Source: Ideonella sp. | GTDB lineage: Bacteria > Pseudomonadota > Gammaproteobacteria > Burkholderiales > Burkholderiaceae_C | NCBI GenBank assembly: GCA_015075545.1 | Contig: JABTUC010000001.1 | Span: 186,001-250,000, forward strand | Length of the DNA: 64,000 nt | Direction: 5' to 3' | Shown: in pieces, positions 45,627-54,689 of the stretch | Layout: each line of letters starts with the position of its first letter | Numbering within the stretch: position 1 is the first letter of the stretch | Notes under the pieces: model-generated | Seen by the model: the letters and a program-made list of their open reading frames with translations, nothing else | Databases searched by the model: none | What the model was told of the DNA's origin: nothing | Program-made: the position numbers and the translations under genes

Positions 45627-46226
45627 ATGAGCGACGGCGTCTATCACCACGGCATGCGCGATCTGCAGGACCGCTTCGATACGCGGCGCCTTGCCGACCG
45701 GCTCGACGAGCAGCTCGGCCGCGCCGTGTTTACCGAACAGGACAAGGCGTTCATCGAGAGCCGGCCGCTGTTCTTCCTGGCCACCGCCGACGCTCAGGGG
45801 CGGCCCGACTGCTCGCACAAGGGCGGCATCCCCGGCTTCGTTCGCGTCACCGGGCCCGGTGAGCTGGAATTCCCGAGCTACGACGGCAACGGCCAATTCC
45901 GCAGCCTGGGCAACATCGGCGCCAACCCCGCGGTGGGACTGCTGTTCATCGATTTCGAGGCGCCGCGCCGCTTGCGCGTCAACGGCGACGCCAGCGTGCT
46001 CGACGACCCCGTCGCGCTGGCCCGCCACCACGGCGCACAACTCGTCGTGCGCGTGATCGCACGGCGCATCTTTCCGAACTGCCCGCGCTACATCCATCGC
46101 AGCGCCGGCGCGCGGCTCTCGGACGACGCGCCGCGGCCCGATCACCAGCCCCCTGCAGCGGCGTGGAAGTCGATGCCGATCCTCGCCGACGTGCTGCCGG
46201 GCTGCGGCGCAAAGGCTACTCGATGA
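45627..46226 (+). CDS. Pyridoxamine 5'-phosphate oxidase-like flavin-fold protein
   Basis: 199 aa. A split-barrel FMN-binding fold: KAFIESRPLFFLATADAQGRPDCSHKGGIPGFVRV, LEFPSYDGNGQFRSLGNIGANPAVGLLFIDF and RRLRVNGDASVLDD are typical of the PNPOx-like family annotated as oxidoreductases or FMN-/F420-binding proteins, not true PdxH. It may reduce or bind flavin-dependent substrates. Convergent with the regulator locus; RBS AAGGATG precedes the start. Confidence 0.85.
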   Translation: MSDGVYHHGMRDLQDRFDTRRLADRLDEQLGRAVFTEQDKAFIESRPLFFLATADAQGRPDCSHKGGIPGFVRVTGPGELEFPSYDGNGQFRSLGNIGANPAVGLLFIDFEAPRRLRVNGDASVLDDPVALARHHGAQLVVRVIARRIFPNCPRYIHRSAGARLSDDAPRPDHQPPAAAWKSMPILADVLPGCGAKATR

Positions 46227-46470
46227 CTTCGCCGACCCAGATGCGGTCGAACTGAGCGCCGGCCTCGCGCTGAATGCGGCGCATGGTCTCCGCATCGGCG
46301 GCCTCGTACTCGCAGACCATGCGCCGGCGGTCGGCCGACAGCACGCTGCGCTTCCACTTCGCCTGGTAGGCCGACAGACAGGGGCGCTCGCGGTCGGCCA
46401 CGAGCTGCATGTCGGCGTCGGACTGCGGGGTGTCGAAGCTGCGTTCGACGACGATGCGAAGCAAGCTCAT
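46216..46470 (-). CDS. DUF4242 family small protein
   Basis: 84 aa. MSLLRIVVERSFDTPQSDADMQLVADRERPCLSAYQAKWKRSVLSADRRRMVCEYEAADAETMRRIQREAG is the DUF4242 (nickel-binding-like, ferredoxin-fold) pattern. RBS GAGGAGATCC precedes the ATG. The start overlaps the stop of the BTAD regulator gene (ATGA), so it is made in step with the regulator. Function unknown; a sensor or ligand-binding partner for the regulator is a reasonable guess only. Confidence 0.82.
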   Translation of the reverse strand: MSLLRIVVERSFDTPQSDADMQLVADRERPCLSAYQAKWKRSVLSADRRRMVCEYEAADAETMRRIQREAGAQFDRIWVGEVIE

Positions 46471-49400
46471 GCGGATCTCCTCGGGGTTGAACGCACGGAC
46501 CCGGCACTTGGGTTCGGGGCAGCCGCGCCTTCGGCGGCGGCAATGATCGATCGCGCGTGCGCCATTTGCGTCGGACGGCGCACCGCGGTGGCGGCGGCTA
46601 GCGCTTCGCGCGCGCGGCGCGCGGCCTCGGCGCCGTCGCCGGCGGCAAGCGCACACGTGGCAGATTCGTTGAGTGAATACGCCAGATGTGCCTTGTCGTC
46701 GCACTCGCGCAGCGCGGCGAGGCTCGCCTCCACGGCCGCCGCCGCGTCGGCATCTCCACGCCGCAGGCGTGCGAGCGCCGCCAGCGCATCGGCGAAGGGC
46801 ACCTGCGCTTCGCCCATGCGCCGCGCGGCGGCAGCGACATCGTCGACGTGGCGCAGCACTTCGTCGGTGCGACCCATCTCGTACTCGACGGTGGCCAGCG
46901 CGAGCACGCATTCGTACTCGCGCCAGTGGTTCGCCGCAGCGCGCGCGAGGGCCACCGCGCGCGCCAGCGCCTCGCGCGCCGCGGTCAGATCGCCGTCGGC
47001 CCGCGCCGCCAGGCCGCGCCCCCATTCGAGCTCCATCACCGGCAACTGCAACTGCGCTGCGAGCGTGGCCGCTTCGGCGAGCAATGCGCGGCCGTGCTCG
47101 TGATCGGCCTCGATGTCGAGCAGGCAGCGCCCTGTGTTGGCCATCTGAGCACAACGTATGACCGCGTCGGCGAGCTGCGTGCAGGCTTCGGCGGCCAGCG
47201 ACGCATCGCGCGCGCCGGCGGGATCGCCCGCCTGCTGGCGCCAGTACGCCAGGATCTCCCACGCGGCGGAAGCCTCGGCGTGCAAAGCCAGCGCCTGCGC
47301 CGTGTCGATGGCCCGCTCGATGCGCGGGCTCAGATCCGGCAGTTGTCGCCCGCCGGGCGCCGCCGCGGCGGCCACGCGCAGCCGCAGCAGCCCGATCTCG
47401 AGCCGCGCGCGCTCGGCCCCGGGCGCCAGCTCGTCGATCAGCGCGAGTCCACGCTCGGCCACCTGTGCGGCCTCCAGGTTGGCGAACATGCGCAGCCAAT
47501 GGTGGCCGGCCGCCAACGCCGCGCGCGCGGCCAGCGGCGCGTCGCCGGCCAGGCACGCATGGTGCACGACGGCGCCGTGCAGCCACGGATCGCCGGCGCT
47601 CGCGACGTCGAACGCGCGCGCGATCTGGCGGTGCAGTGCGCGCCGGCGCGCGGTGGACAAACCGCGGTACACGGCTTGGCGCACCAGGCCATGCGCAAAG
47701 TCGAAGCCGCCGGCGCCGCTGTCCTTCAACAATCCGCGTCGTTCGAACTGCGCGATGCGGCTCAGCACCTCGGGCATCGGCATCGCGGTGGCTGCCGCGA
47801 GCCGATCGGCGCCGAACTCGCCGCCCAGTGCGGCAGCCCAGCCGAGCAGGTCACGCGCGGCGGCGTCGAACGCATGCAGCCGCTCGTCGACCAACGCGTC
47901 GAGCGAACGCTCGCCGCTTTGCGTGCCGCCTCCGGCGCGCGCCATCTCGATCAGCAGCAAGGGGTTGCCGCCGCTCGCGCGCATCGCCTCGCCCACGTCG
48001 GGCAGCCGGTCGCCGAGCCAGCCGCGCACGGCGCCCTCGGCCAGCGGCGCCAGCTCGAGCCGCTGCAGCGAGCGCTCGCGCGCGAGCGACTGCAGCAGGC
48101 CCTTGGCGGCCGCGTTGTCGTCGACCTCGCCGATGCGCGCGGCGGCCACGAACAGCACCGGCGGCGCGGTGAGCCGGCGGGCGACGAAGTGCAGCAACGC
48201 CGCCGAAGCGTCATCGATCCATTGCAGGTCGTCCACCACCACCGCGAGCGGCCGCGTCTGAGCGAGAGCTGCGAGCAGATCCACTGCCGCGTCGAACAGT
48301 TGCTCGCGACTCAATGCTGTCGGACTGCCGCCGAGCAAAGGCGCCGCGCGATCGAGCACCGGCGCGCTCGCGCCGCCGGTGGGCAAGGCACGCAGCGCGT
48401 CGAGCCAGAAGCCGTACGGTCGCACCGCCTCGGCCTCGAAGCAGCGCGCGCGGATCACGTGCCGTCTGCCGCGGGCCGCCACCTCGCTCGTGTGGTCGAG
48501 CAAGCGCGTCTTGCCGATGCCGGGCTCGCCGATCAGCAGCAGCACGGGCGCGGGGCCCGCTGCGGCGAGCGCCGCGTCGATGGCACGGCACTCGGCGTCG
48601 CGGCCCACGAGGGCCGGGGGTGCGGGCACCGCGCGACGCGCGAGGTCGAGAAAGGTCCGCCGCTCGCTGGCTGGCGCACCGCGCTCGGCGCGCATCGGCT
48701 CGTCACGCGCGGGTTCGGCTTGCACGGCCTCGCTGCGCGCCGGCGACGCCGCGGCGTGCCGCTGCAGTTGCCGAACCGCGCGGATGGCCTGATCGAGCGC
48801 GCCGCCGTCGGCCAGCGCCACCTCGCGGCGCAGGAGGGCACGCGCCCAGCCGTAGTGGGCCTCGGCCTCCGGGTAGCGGGCGTCGGCAGCCAGCAGTCGC
48901 ACGAGGCTCGCATGCGCCTCTTCAGCGAGCGGATCGGCAGCGACCAACGCGCGGCCGTGCCGCAGCGCGCGCGGCGGATCGCCGGCCAGACGCGCGATGA
49001 GCGCCTGCAGCACCGCGCGACGCGCTCGCGAAAAGCGCTCGCGCTCGGCCATGCACCAGTGGTGGAAGCGGTAGCACGCCGGCAGCTCGAGGCCATCGAG
49101 AAACTCGCCTTGCAACGTGCGTGCAAGCTCCTCGAGCGTTTCGAGCGGCAGGCACGCGAGGCCCTCGCCGTCGAGCGCCGCATCGACGACCGAGCTGTCG
49201 ACGTCGCAGTCGCGCGCATCGAAGGCCACCCTTTCGCGGTCGGCCTGCAGGCGCTGCGCGGCCGCGTCGTCGACCAGCGCGCGCAACTTGGTCAAGCTCC
49301 AGCGCAGCGCGGCGCGCGGATCGTCGGGGCCGTCCCAGAGCATGTCGCACAGCGCCGAGCGAAGCTGCGGCGCGCGCGTGGCGACCAGGTAGCCGAGCAG

Positions 49401-49556
49401 CGCGCGCGTGCGCCGCGACGGCGGCAGCGCGAGCGGCGCTGCGTCGCCTCGCCGCAGCTCGAGCTCGCCGAGCAGGCGCACCCGCAGCCTTGCGGGTCGA
49501 TCCGGCCCCTTGGCGCCGGCGCTGACAGCGCTGTCCACGCGGCATCCCCTCCTCAT
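46467..49556 (-). CDS. Third BTAD/AAA ATPase transcriptional regulator
   Basis: 1029 aa from the Met at 49556. Order: winged helix (about 20-115, RLRVRLLGELELRRGD to WSLTKLRALV), BTAD (about 120-255), STAND/AAA ATPase with Walker A LLIGEPGIGKTRLL near residue 345 and Walker B PLAVVVDDLQWIDD, then TPR-like repeats to the C-terminus. Same plan as the protein at 14818-18165. It is followed, with overlap, by the DUF4242 gene, and preceded on the same strand by the flavin monooxygenase and OsmC genes, so it may control this redox group. The signal is unknown. Confidence 0.88.
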   Translation of the reverse strand: MRRGCRVDSAVSAGAKGPDRPARLRVRLLGELELRRGDAAPLALPPSRRTRALLGYLVATRAPQLRSALCDMLWDGPDDPRAALRWSLTKLRALVDDAAAQRLQADRERVAFDARDCDVDSSVVDAALDGEGLACLPLETLEELARTLQGEFLDGLELPACYRFHHWCMAERERFSRARRAVLQALIARLAGDPPRALRHGRALVAADPLAEEAHASLVRLLAADARYPEAEAHYGWARALLRREVALADGGALDQAIRAVRQLQRHAAASPARSEAVQAEPARDEPMRAERGAPASERRTFLDLARRAVPAPPALVGRDAECRAIDAALAAAGPAPVLLLIGEPGIGKTRLLDHTSEVAARGRRHVIRARCFEAEAVRPYGFWLDALRALPTGGASAPVLDRAAPLLGGSPTALSREQLFDAAVDLLAALAQTRPLAVVVDDLQWIDDASAALLHFVARRLTAPPVLFVAAARIGEVDDNAAAKGLLQSLARERSLQRLELAPLAEGAVRGWLGDRLPDVGEAMRASGGNPLLLIEMARAGGGTQSGERSLDALVDERLHAFDAAARDLLGWAAALGGEFGADRLAAATAMPMPEVLSRIAQFERRGLLKDSGAGGFDFAHGLVRQAVYRGLSTARRRALHRQIARAFDVASAGDPWLHGAVVHHACLAGDAPLAARAALAAGHHWLRMFANLEAAQVAERGLALIDELAPGAERARLEIGLLRLRVAAAAAPGGRQLPDLSPRIERAIDTAQALALHAEASAAWEILAYWRQQAGDPAGARDASLAAEACTQLADAVIRCAQMANTGRCLLDIEADHEHGRALLAEAATLAAQLQLPVMELEWGRGLAARADGDLTAAREALARAVALARAAANHWREYECVLALATVEYEMGRTDEVLRHVDDVAAAARRMGEAQVPFADALAALARLRRGDADAAAAVEASLAALRECDDKAHLAYSLNESATCALAAGDGAEAARRAREALAAATAVRRPTQMAHARSIIAAAEGAAAPNPSAGSVRSTPRRSA

Positions 49557-49608
49557 GGCGGCACCTAGGTCGTCGTCGCCGCGGCCGCCCCAGGCAGTGC
49601 CGGCAAAG

Positions 49609-50886
49609 TTAGCACAGCACGCGCGCATCGGTACGCGCGGTTCGATCGAGGTGACCGACCAGGTGCGCCGCGATCTCGTGCACGTCGTCCTCGGCGCCGT
49701 GGATGAAGCTCGACTTGCGCCGGCGCAGCAACGGCAGGCCGAGCACGTAAATGCCCGGCGCATCGACGATGCCGCGATCGTGGCGCAGCCCGCCGCTGCG
49801 ATCGAACACCGGCAGGTCGAGCCAACCGAAATGCGGGCGGTAACCGGTAGCCCACACGATGCTGTGCAGCTCGGTCCCTAGCTCGGCGGCCAGGCGCGGC
49901 GACGCGGCGACCCGGGTCGGCGCAAAGCGCTGCGGCGGGGCGACTTCGCCGTCCAGGCCCTGTCCGGTCGCCCAGGCGTCGAAGCCGTCGAGCATGCGAC
50001 CCATCTTCAGGTCCGCCAGCGCGCACACGTTGCGCAGCGAGCCCGAGAACAGCGCGCGGCTGCCACGCACGCCCGCCAGGCGACCACAGACTTCCACCCC
50101 ATGGCGCTGCACCACGCCGAGGTCGAGCGTCTCGCGCGCGTCGCTGCCGACGAGCTGGGGCGACGGCAGGCCGCGCGCGCGCCGAAGGTCGTCGATCGAC
50201 TCGATGCGCTGGTCGAGCACGCCGCTGGCGAGCAGCCACCACTGCACATCGCGCCCGCGGTAAAGCCGCGGCATGCGCACGTGCTCGCCGGCGGCGAGCA
50301 ACACCCGGCGGCCACTGCGCTGAATCTCCAGCGCGAGCTGCAGCCCGGTGGCCGACGCGCCGACCACCAGCACGCCGCCCGGCGCCAGCTGCGCCGGCCG
50401 CCGGTAGTCCCGCGCCGTCCACTGCGCGACCGATCGCGGCACGTCGTCGGCCAGCCGCGGCACCGCCGGCCGGCTGCATGCGCCGCTGGCCAGCACGACC
50501 GCGCGACAGCGCAGATCCCCCTGGTCGGTGCGAACGAGGTATCCGTCTCCCGACGGCATCACGCGCTGCACCGTGGTGTGCGGCAGCACCGGTGCACGCG
50601 CGCGGACCGCGTAGCCGGCAAGGAAACCGGCGACGTCGGCTGCACCCATGTAGCCGTCGGGGTCGCAGCCGTCGTAGGCGTGTCCGGGCAGCCGACACAT
50701 CCAGTTGGGCGTCAGCAGGCGCAGCGAATCCCAGCGCTCGGCACGCCACGCGTGGCCGACCTCGCCGCGCTCGATCACCACGTGATCGATCGCGCGCTGC
50801 GTGAGCGCGTGACTCATGGCGAGCCCGAAGGCGCCACCTCCGACGACGACGACGTCCACCGCGCGGCGCATAGCTTCCCTGATCAT
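49609..50886 (-). CDS. Flavin-containing monooxygenase-like NAD(P)H-dependent oxidoreductase
   Basis: 425 aa. FAD site VVVVGGGAFGLAMSHAL (GxGxxG, residues 12-28), second Rossmann site VLVVGASATGLQLALEIQ for NADPH, and ATGYRPHFGWLDLPVFD near the end, the ATG motif of the class. HTTVQRVMPSGDGYLV with LASGACSRPAVP is typical of flavin monooxygenases of the YUC/FMO-like group. Start at 50886; a Met at 50871 is possible. Probably co-transcribed with the OsmC gene 68 bp upstream. Substrate unknown. Confidence 0.88.
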   Translation of the reverse strand: MIREAMRRAVDVVVVGGGAFGLAMSHALTQRAIDHVVIERGEVGHAWRAERWDSLRLLTPNWMCRLPGHAYDGCDPDGYMGAADVAGFLAGYAVRARAPVLPHTTVQRVMPSGDGYLVRTDQGDLRCRAVVLASGACSRPAVPRLADDVPRSVAQWTARDYRRPAQLAPGGVLVVGASATGLQLALEIQRSGRRVLLAAGEHVRMPRLYRGRDVQWWLLASGVLDQRIESIDDLRRARGLPSPQLVGSDARETLDLGVVQRHGVEVCGRLAGVRGSRALFSGSLRNVCALADLKMGRMLDGFDAWATGQGLDGEVAPPQRFAPTRVAASPRLAAELGTELHSIVWATGYRPHFGWLDLPVFDRSGGLRHDRGIVDAPGIYVLGLPLLRRRKSSFIHGAEDDVHEIAAHLVGHLDRTARTDARVLC

Positions 50887-50954
50887 CGCGCTGCCTCGAT
50901 GCTGCACGCCGCCTCGCCACGGCGTGCAGGGATGCGCGACCGGCTCGCCGTTCA

Positions 50955-51527
50955 TCACGCCTTGCTCGTCGTGACGGCCACGTCGGTCGGGTTGGCGACG
51001 ATGTCGAACACCGCCGAGCGCTTCTGCGACTGCGCCACCACGGCCGCGATCTGCTCGGGCGTGGCGTCGGCGTCGATGTCGTAGTGCACCCGGATGGCGC
51101 CGAAGCCGTTGCGCACCTTGTCGTCGATGCCGAGCACGCCTTGCAGATCCATGTCGGCCTCCAGCGTCGCGCGCACCGAGCGCAGCTGGATGTCGCGGTT
51201 CTGCGCCACCGAAGCGATGCCGGCGGACAGGCAGCCCGCCAGGCCGACCAGCACGAGCTCCACCGGAGTCGCGCCGTTGTCGGACGCCGCGAAGATCTCG
51301 GGGTGGTCGGAGTCGAACTCGAAGCTGCGGCGATGACGCTGCTCGACGCCGAGTCCGTAGAAGCCGTCGACGCTGGCACGGCTGTGGGTGCCGTTCACCC
51401 AATGGCTGGTGGCGCGCCACTTGAAGGCGGCTCCTTCGGGCGCCTCGGCGAGCGCCGCGCGGGCGCTCAGCAGGGCATCGACATTGACACCGTTGTCGGC
51501 ACGGCGGGTCAGGGCTGGGTTCGTCAT
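50955..51527 (-). CDS. OsmC-family peroxide-reducing protein
   Basis: 190 aa. OsmC/Ohr fold: FDSDHPEIFAASDNGATPVELVLVGLAGCLSAGIASVAQNRDIQLRSVRATLEADMDLQG. The Cys in GCLSAG is the family's reactive residue; no second resolving Cys is obvious, which differs from classical Ohr. Likely handles organic hydroperoxides or other electrophiles in the cytosol. It begins the transcript that carries the flavin monooxygenase and may continue into the regulator. Confidence 0.87.
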   Translation of the reverse strand: MTNPALTRRADNGVNVDALLSARAALAEAPEGAAFKWRATSHWVNGTHSRASVDGFYGLGVEQRHRRSFEFDSDHPEIFAASDNGATPVELVLVGLAGCLSAGIASVAQNRDIQLRSVRATLEADMDLQGVLGIDDKVRNGFGAIRVHYDIDADATPEQIAAVVAQSQKRSAVFDIVANPTDVAVTTSKA

Positions 51528-51690
51528 GGCATCGGCTCCTTGGGCTGGTTGGGCAGCCGGTCGATCACCGGCGTGCGGTCAATGTGGCCGCGCAGCGTTG
51601 GATCGAGCGTGGGATGCAGCGTTGGTGGCCCGCCGGCCCGGATACCCCGCCTCGAGGCGGGCCGCGCCGGTCGAAGACACAATTGGCGCC

Positions 51691-52416
51691 TTGGACAAGA
51701 AAGCCGCGCTCGTTGTCGGCGCCGGTGACGCCACCGGCGGGGCGATCGCGCGGCGCTTCGCGCGCGAGGGCTACATCGCCTGCGTCACGCGCCGCAGCGC
51801 CGACAAGCTGCAGCCGCTGATCCAGCGCATCGAGGCCGAGGGCGGACAAGCCCGCGGCTTCGGCTCCGACGCACGCGAGGAGGCGCAGGTGATCGACCTC
51901 GTCGCCACCATCGAGCGCGAGGTGGCGCCGATCGAGGTGGCGGTGTTCAACGTCGGCGCCAACGTTCGCTTCGCGGTCACCGAGACCACCGAGCGCGTCT
52001 ATCGCAAGGTGTGGGAGATGGGCGCGCTGGCGGGTTTTCTGGTCGGCCGCGAGGTGGCCAAGGCGATGCTGCCGCGCGGCCGCGGCACCATCGTGTTCAC
52101 CGGTGCCACCTCGAGCCTGCGCGGCGGCGCCGGCTTCGCCGCGTTCGCCGGCTCCAAGCACGCGCTGCGGGCGCTGGCGCAGAGCATGGCGCGCGAGCTG
52201 GGGCCGCAGGGCATCCACGTCGCGCACGTGGTGATCGACGGTGCGATCGACACCGAGTTCATCAAGACGAACTTCCCCGAGCGCTATGCGCTGAAAGAGC
52301 GCGACGGCATCCTCGACCCCGAAGCGATTGCCGAGAACTACTGGCTGCTGCACCGGCAGCACCGCAGCGCGTGGACGCACGAGCTGGATCTGCGGCCGTG
52401 GATCGAGAAGTTCTAG
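51691..52416 (+). CDS. Short-chain dehydrogenase with Phe in the catalytic Tyr position
   Basis: 241 aa from a TTG start. AALVVGAGDATGGAIARRFAREGYIACV is the cofactor site. The usual Ser is in FTGATSSLRGG, but the YxxxK motif reads FAGSK: Tyr replaced by Phe, Lys kept. ARELGPQGIHVAHVVIDGAIDTEFI fits a known SDR subgroup that often shares this change, so it may be an altered reductase or a non-catalytic binder. Start is uncertain because no ATG or GTG lies nearby. Divergent from the OsmC gene. Confidence 0.8.
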   Translation: MDKKAALVVGAGDATGGAIARRFAREGYIACVTRRSADKLQPLIQRIEAEGGQARGFGSDAREEAQVIDLVATIEREVAPIEVAVFNVGANVRFAVTETTERVYRKVWEMGALAGFLVGREVAKAMLPRGRGTIVFTGATSSLRGGAGFAAFAGSKHALRALAQSMARELGPQGIHVAHVVIDGAIDTEFIKTNFPERYALKERDGILDPEAIAENYWLLHRQHRSAWTHELDLRPWIEKF

Positions 52417-52504
52417 ATCAGCGCACCGATGTTCCGGGCCGCTTGCCATCACCGCACGATGATGCCGGCGAGCGCGCTCATGCCGATCATCGTGATCCGG
52501 GCGC

Positions 52505-53470
52505 TCACGGCGTGGCTGACCGCACCGCTCGCGGCCGGCGCGGCACGCCGATCTCGCACTCCAGATCGCGGTCCCAATCGGCAAGGTCCGCCGCGGCGCG
52601 ATAGCTCGTCTGCAGGAAGCGCAGCAGCGCCGCTTCGGGATCGGCCGTAGTGCGGACCGCTTCGTACGGCAGCAGCCATTCGCCCATCGGGTCGGACCAG
52701 AAGGCCGCGGCGGGTTCGACCTGCGCCTGCGCGAAGCCTTGCGGTGTCGGATACGCGTACGAGAAAAACGCTGCATCGGGATAGCGTTCGTCGCCGGGCC
52801 AGAAGCCCGCGCTGCTGACCTCATGCGAGTACGCCTCGCGCGTGACGGCGTCGGGCAAGCCTGGAATGCCGCCGGGATGCAGGGGCGCCGGGCGCCCGGA
52901 GAAACGCGTGACGGCCAGGTCGAAGGCGCCCCAGAAGAAGTGCACCGGGCTCGCCTTGCCGAGAAACGAGGTGCGGAACAAGCGGAACACGCGCTCCGCC
53001 TGCACCAGCACGCGCCAGAACGCGTTGGCCGCGGCCGCGTCGTACGACGCGTGCAACTCGTCGTCGGGGAAGCGGATCGGATTCGGCACTTCGTTCGGCA
53101 TGACCTCGATCGTCACGCGAATGCCGGCGGCATCGAGCTCGGCCATGCAGCGCCGATAGAAGCTCGCCACCGACATCGGCTCGAGCGCGAAGCCGCGCTC
53201 GCGCGCCTCGGGCGTGCTCACGACCAGGCGATGGTCGGCGAAGTCGAAGTCGATCTCGAAGATGCGGCGCCCGGCATGCATCGCCGACGTGCCGAGGCCG
53301 CGCGCGTTCACATACAGAGGCACCTGCCAGCCGTGATTGAGCCACGGCGACAGCGCGAGCCGCACCTTGCCGACGATCTGCGTCCACAACTGCAAGGTCG
53401 CGGCGGTGTCGCGCCAGTCCGCATAGTGCAACCGGGGCCAGGCGTGTTCTCTGTCGTTGGTGTTCTCCAT
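52505..53470 (-). CDS. DUF5996 family protein
   Basis: 321 aa. WPRLHYADWRDTAATLQLWTQIVGKVRLAL, NHGWQVPLYVNARGLGTSAMH, FEIDFDFADHRLVV and SPVHFFWGAFDLAVTRFSGRPAPLHPG match DUF5996, a family of unknown function that is common in actinobacteria and proteobacteria. Highly conserved aromatic and His-containing motifs suggest an enzyme or ligand-binding role. Single gene between the SDR and the LysR/pirin pair. Confidence 0.85.
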   Translation of the reverse strand: MENTNDREHAWPRLHYADWRDTAATLQLWTQIVGKVRLALSPWLNHGWQVPLYVNARGLGTSAMHAGRRIFEIDFDFADHRLVVSTPEARERGFALEPMSVASFYRRCMAELDAAGIRVTIEVMPNEVPNPIRFPDDELHASYDAAAANAFWRVLVQAERVFRLFRTSFLGKASPVHFFWGAFDLAVTRFSGRPAPLHPGGIPGLPDAVTREAYSHEVSSAGFWPGDERYPDAAFFSYAYPTPQGFAQAQVEPAAAFWSDPMGEWLLPYEAVRTTADPEAALLRFLQTSYRAAADLADWDRDLECEIGVPRRPRAVRSATP

Positions 53471-53598
53471 CGCGCTCGCCTCCTGATGGAATAAACCGTG
53501 CCGCGGCGTCGGCACGAAAGTTGGCTTTGGGTGCCCTGCCTACTTTCGCCAGTATCGGCTTGCGGCAGGCCGAGGCTCATCGGCAGAACGAGCCGCGA

Positions 53599-54573
53599 TC
53601 AACCATGGAATCGCTCCGGTTGTGGCGCCGCCAGACACTGGCCTTGCTCGATCAATCGCCCGAATCCCTCAGCCAACGCATCGAGCAACTGGCGCACTGC
53701 CGCACGCATGCCCTGGCGGCTGGCGTACGCGGCCTGGACCAGCCCGGGCGGCGCCGTCCAGCCCGGCAACAACTCCTGCAGCGCACCGCTTTGCAAGGCA
53801 TCGTGCGCCAGCAAGCGCGGCAGCACGGCACAGCCGACGCCGGCCAGCGCCGCCTGCAGCAGCGCGCTGGCGTCATCGACCAGCAGCCGCGGCTCGTGCA
53901 GGTGCTCGAACTCGCTGCCGTCGGCGCGGTGCAGGCGCCAGCGCACGGCATCGGGTGAATTGCCCAGGCCCACCGTGGGCAGGCGCACGAGCTCGGCGGG
54001 AGTCGCCGGAGGCGCGGCGGCCGTGAGCAGGCGGGGCGCTGCCACCAGCAGGTGCGGGCTGAGCGCCAGCGCGCGCACCACCTCGTCTTGCGGCAGCATC
54101 GCGTCGACCGCGCGCACCCGCAGCGCCAGATCGACGCCGTCGTGCCAGACATCGACGTTGCGATTGGTCGCTTCCACCAGCAATCGCACCTGCGGCCAGG
54201 CGTTGAGAAAGGTGCTCAGTTGCGCGCCCACCGCCGCATGCAGCAGCGCCGGCGGACAGGCCAGGCGCACCGTGCCGCGCGGCTGCTGCGTCTGCTCGTG
54301 CACCAGTGCGCGCGCCGCCTCGGCCTCGGCCAGCATCGCACGCGCATGCTGCAACACCTGCTCGCCTACCGGCGTGATGGCAAATCTTCGAGTGCTGCGC
54401 TGGATCAGGCGCACCCCAAGCTCGGCCTCCAACTCGGCCACGCGCCGGCTCAACCTGGACTTGGGGATATCGGTGGCGCGCTCGGCCGCTGCGAAACCGC
54501 CGTGCTCGGCCACCGCGGCGAACAAGGCCCAGTCGTCGAGACTGCGGATACCGGGTTCCACGGCGATCATCAT
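53599..54573 (-). CDS. LysR-family regulator divergent from pirin
   Basis: 324 aa. HTH in WALFAAVAEHGGFAAAERATDIPKSRLSRRVAELEAELGVRLIQRSTRRFAIT (about 15-67), then an effector domain of the CrgA/AaeR-like group (RGTVRLACPPALLHAAVGAQLSTFLNAWPQVRL). It is divergent from the pirin gene with 116 bp between, the usual LysR arrangement for control of the neighbouring redox gene. Confidence 0.9.
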   Translation of the reverse strand: MMIAVEPGIRSLDDWALFAAVAEHGGFAAAERATDIPKSRLSRRVAELEAELGVRLIQRSTRRFAITPVGEQVLQHARAMLAEAEAARALVHEQTQQPRGTVRLACPPALLHAAVGAQLSTFLNAWPQVRLLVEATNRNVDVWHDGVDLALRVRAVDAMLPQDEVVRALALSPHLLVAAPRLLTAAAPPATPAELVRLPTVGLGNSPDAVRWRLHRADGSEFEHLHEPRLLVDDASALLQAALAGVGCAVLPRLLAHDALQSGALQELLPGWTAPPGLVQAAYASRQGMRAAVRQLLDALAEGFGRLIEQGQCLAAPQPERFHG

Positions 54574-54689
54574 CCCAATGACAGAACGCTGAGACCGAGT
54601 TTGGCCAGTTTATCTTCGATCGATCGGTTCATAGCATTCGAACACCGCGTCAGCCCATGCGGGCAGACATGCAGAACCGGAGACTCGAG

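Noticed and set aside
43569-46295. A 908-codon minus-strand frame opposite the dehydratase
   Set aside because: The + strand dehydratase is unmistakable, with all cluster cysteines, and this frame has no domain-like pattern.
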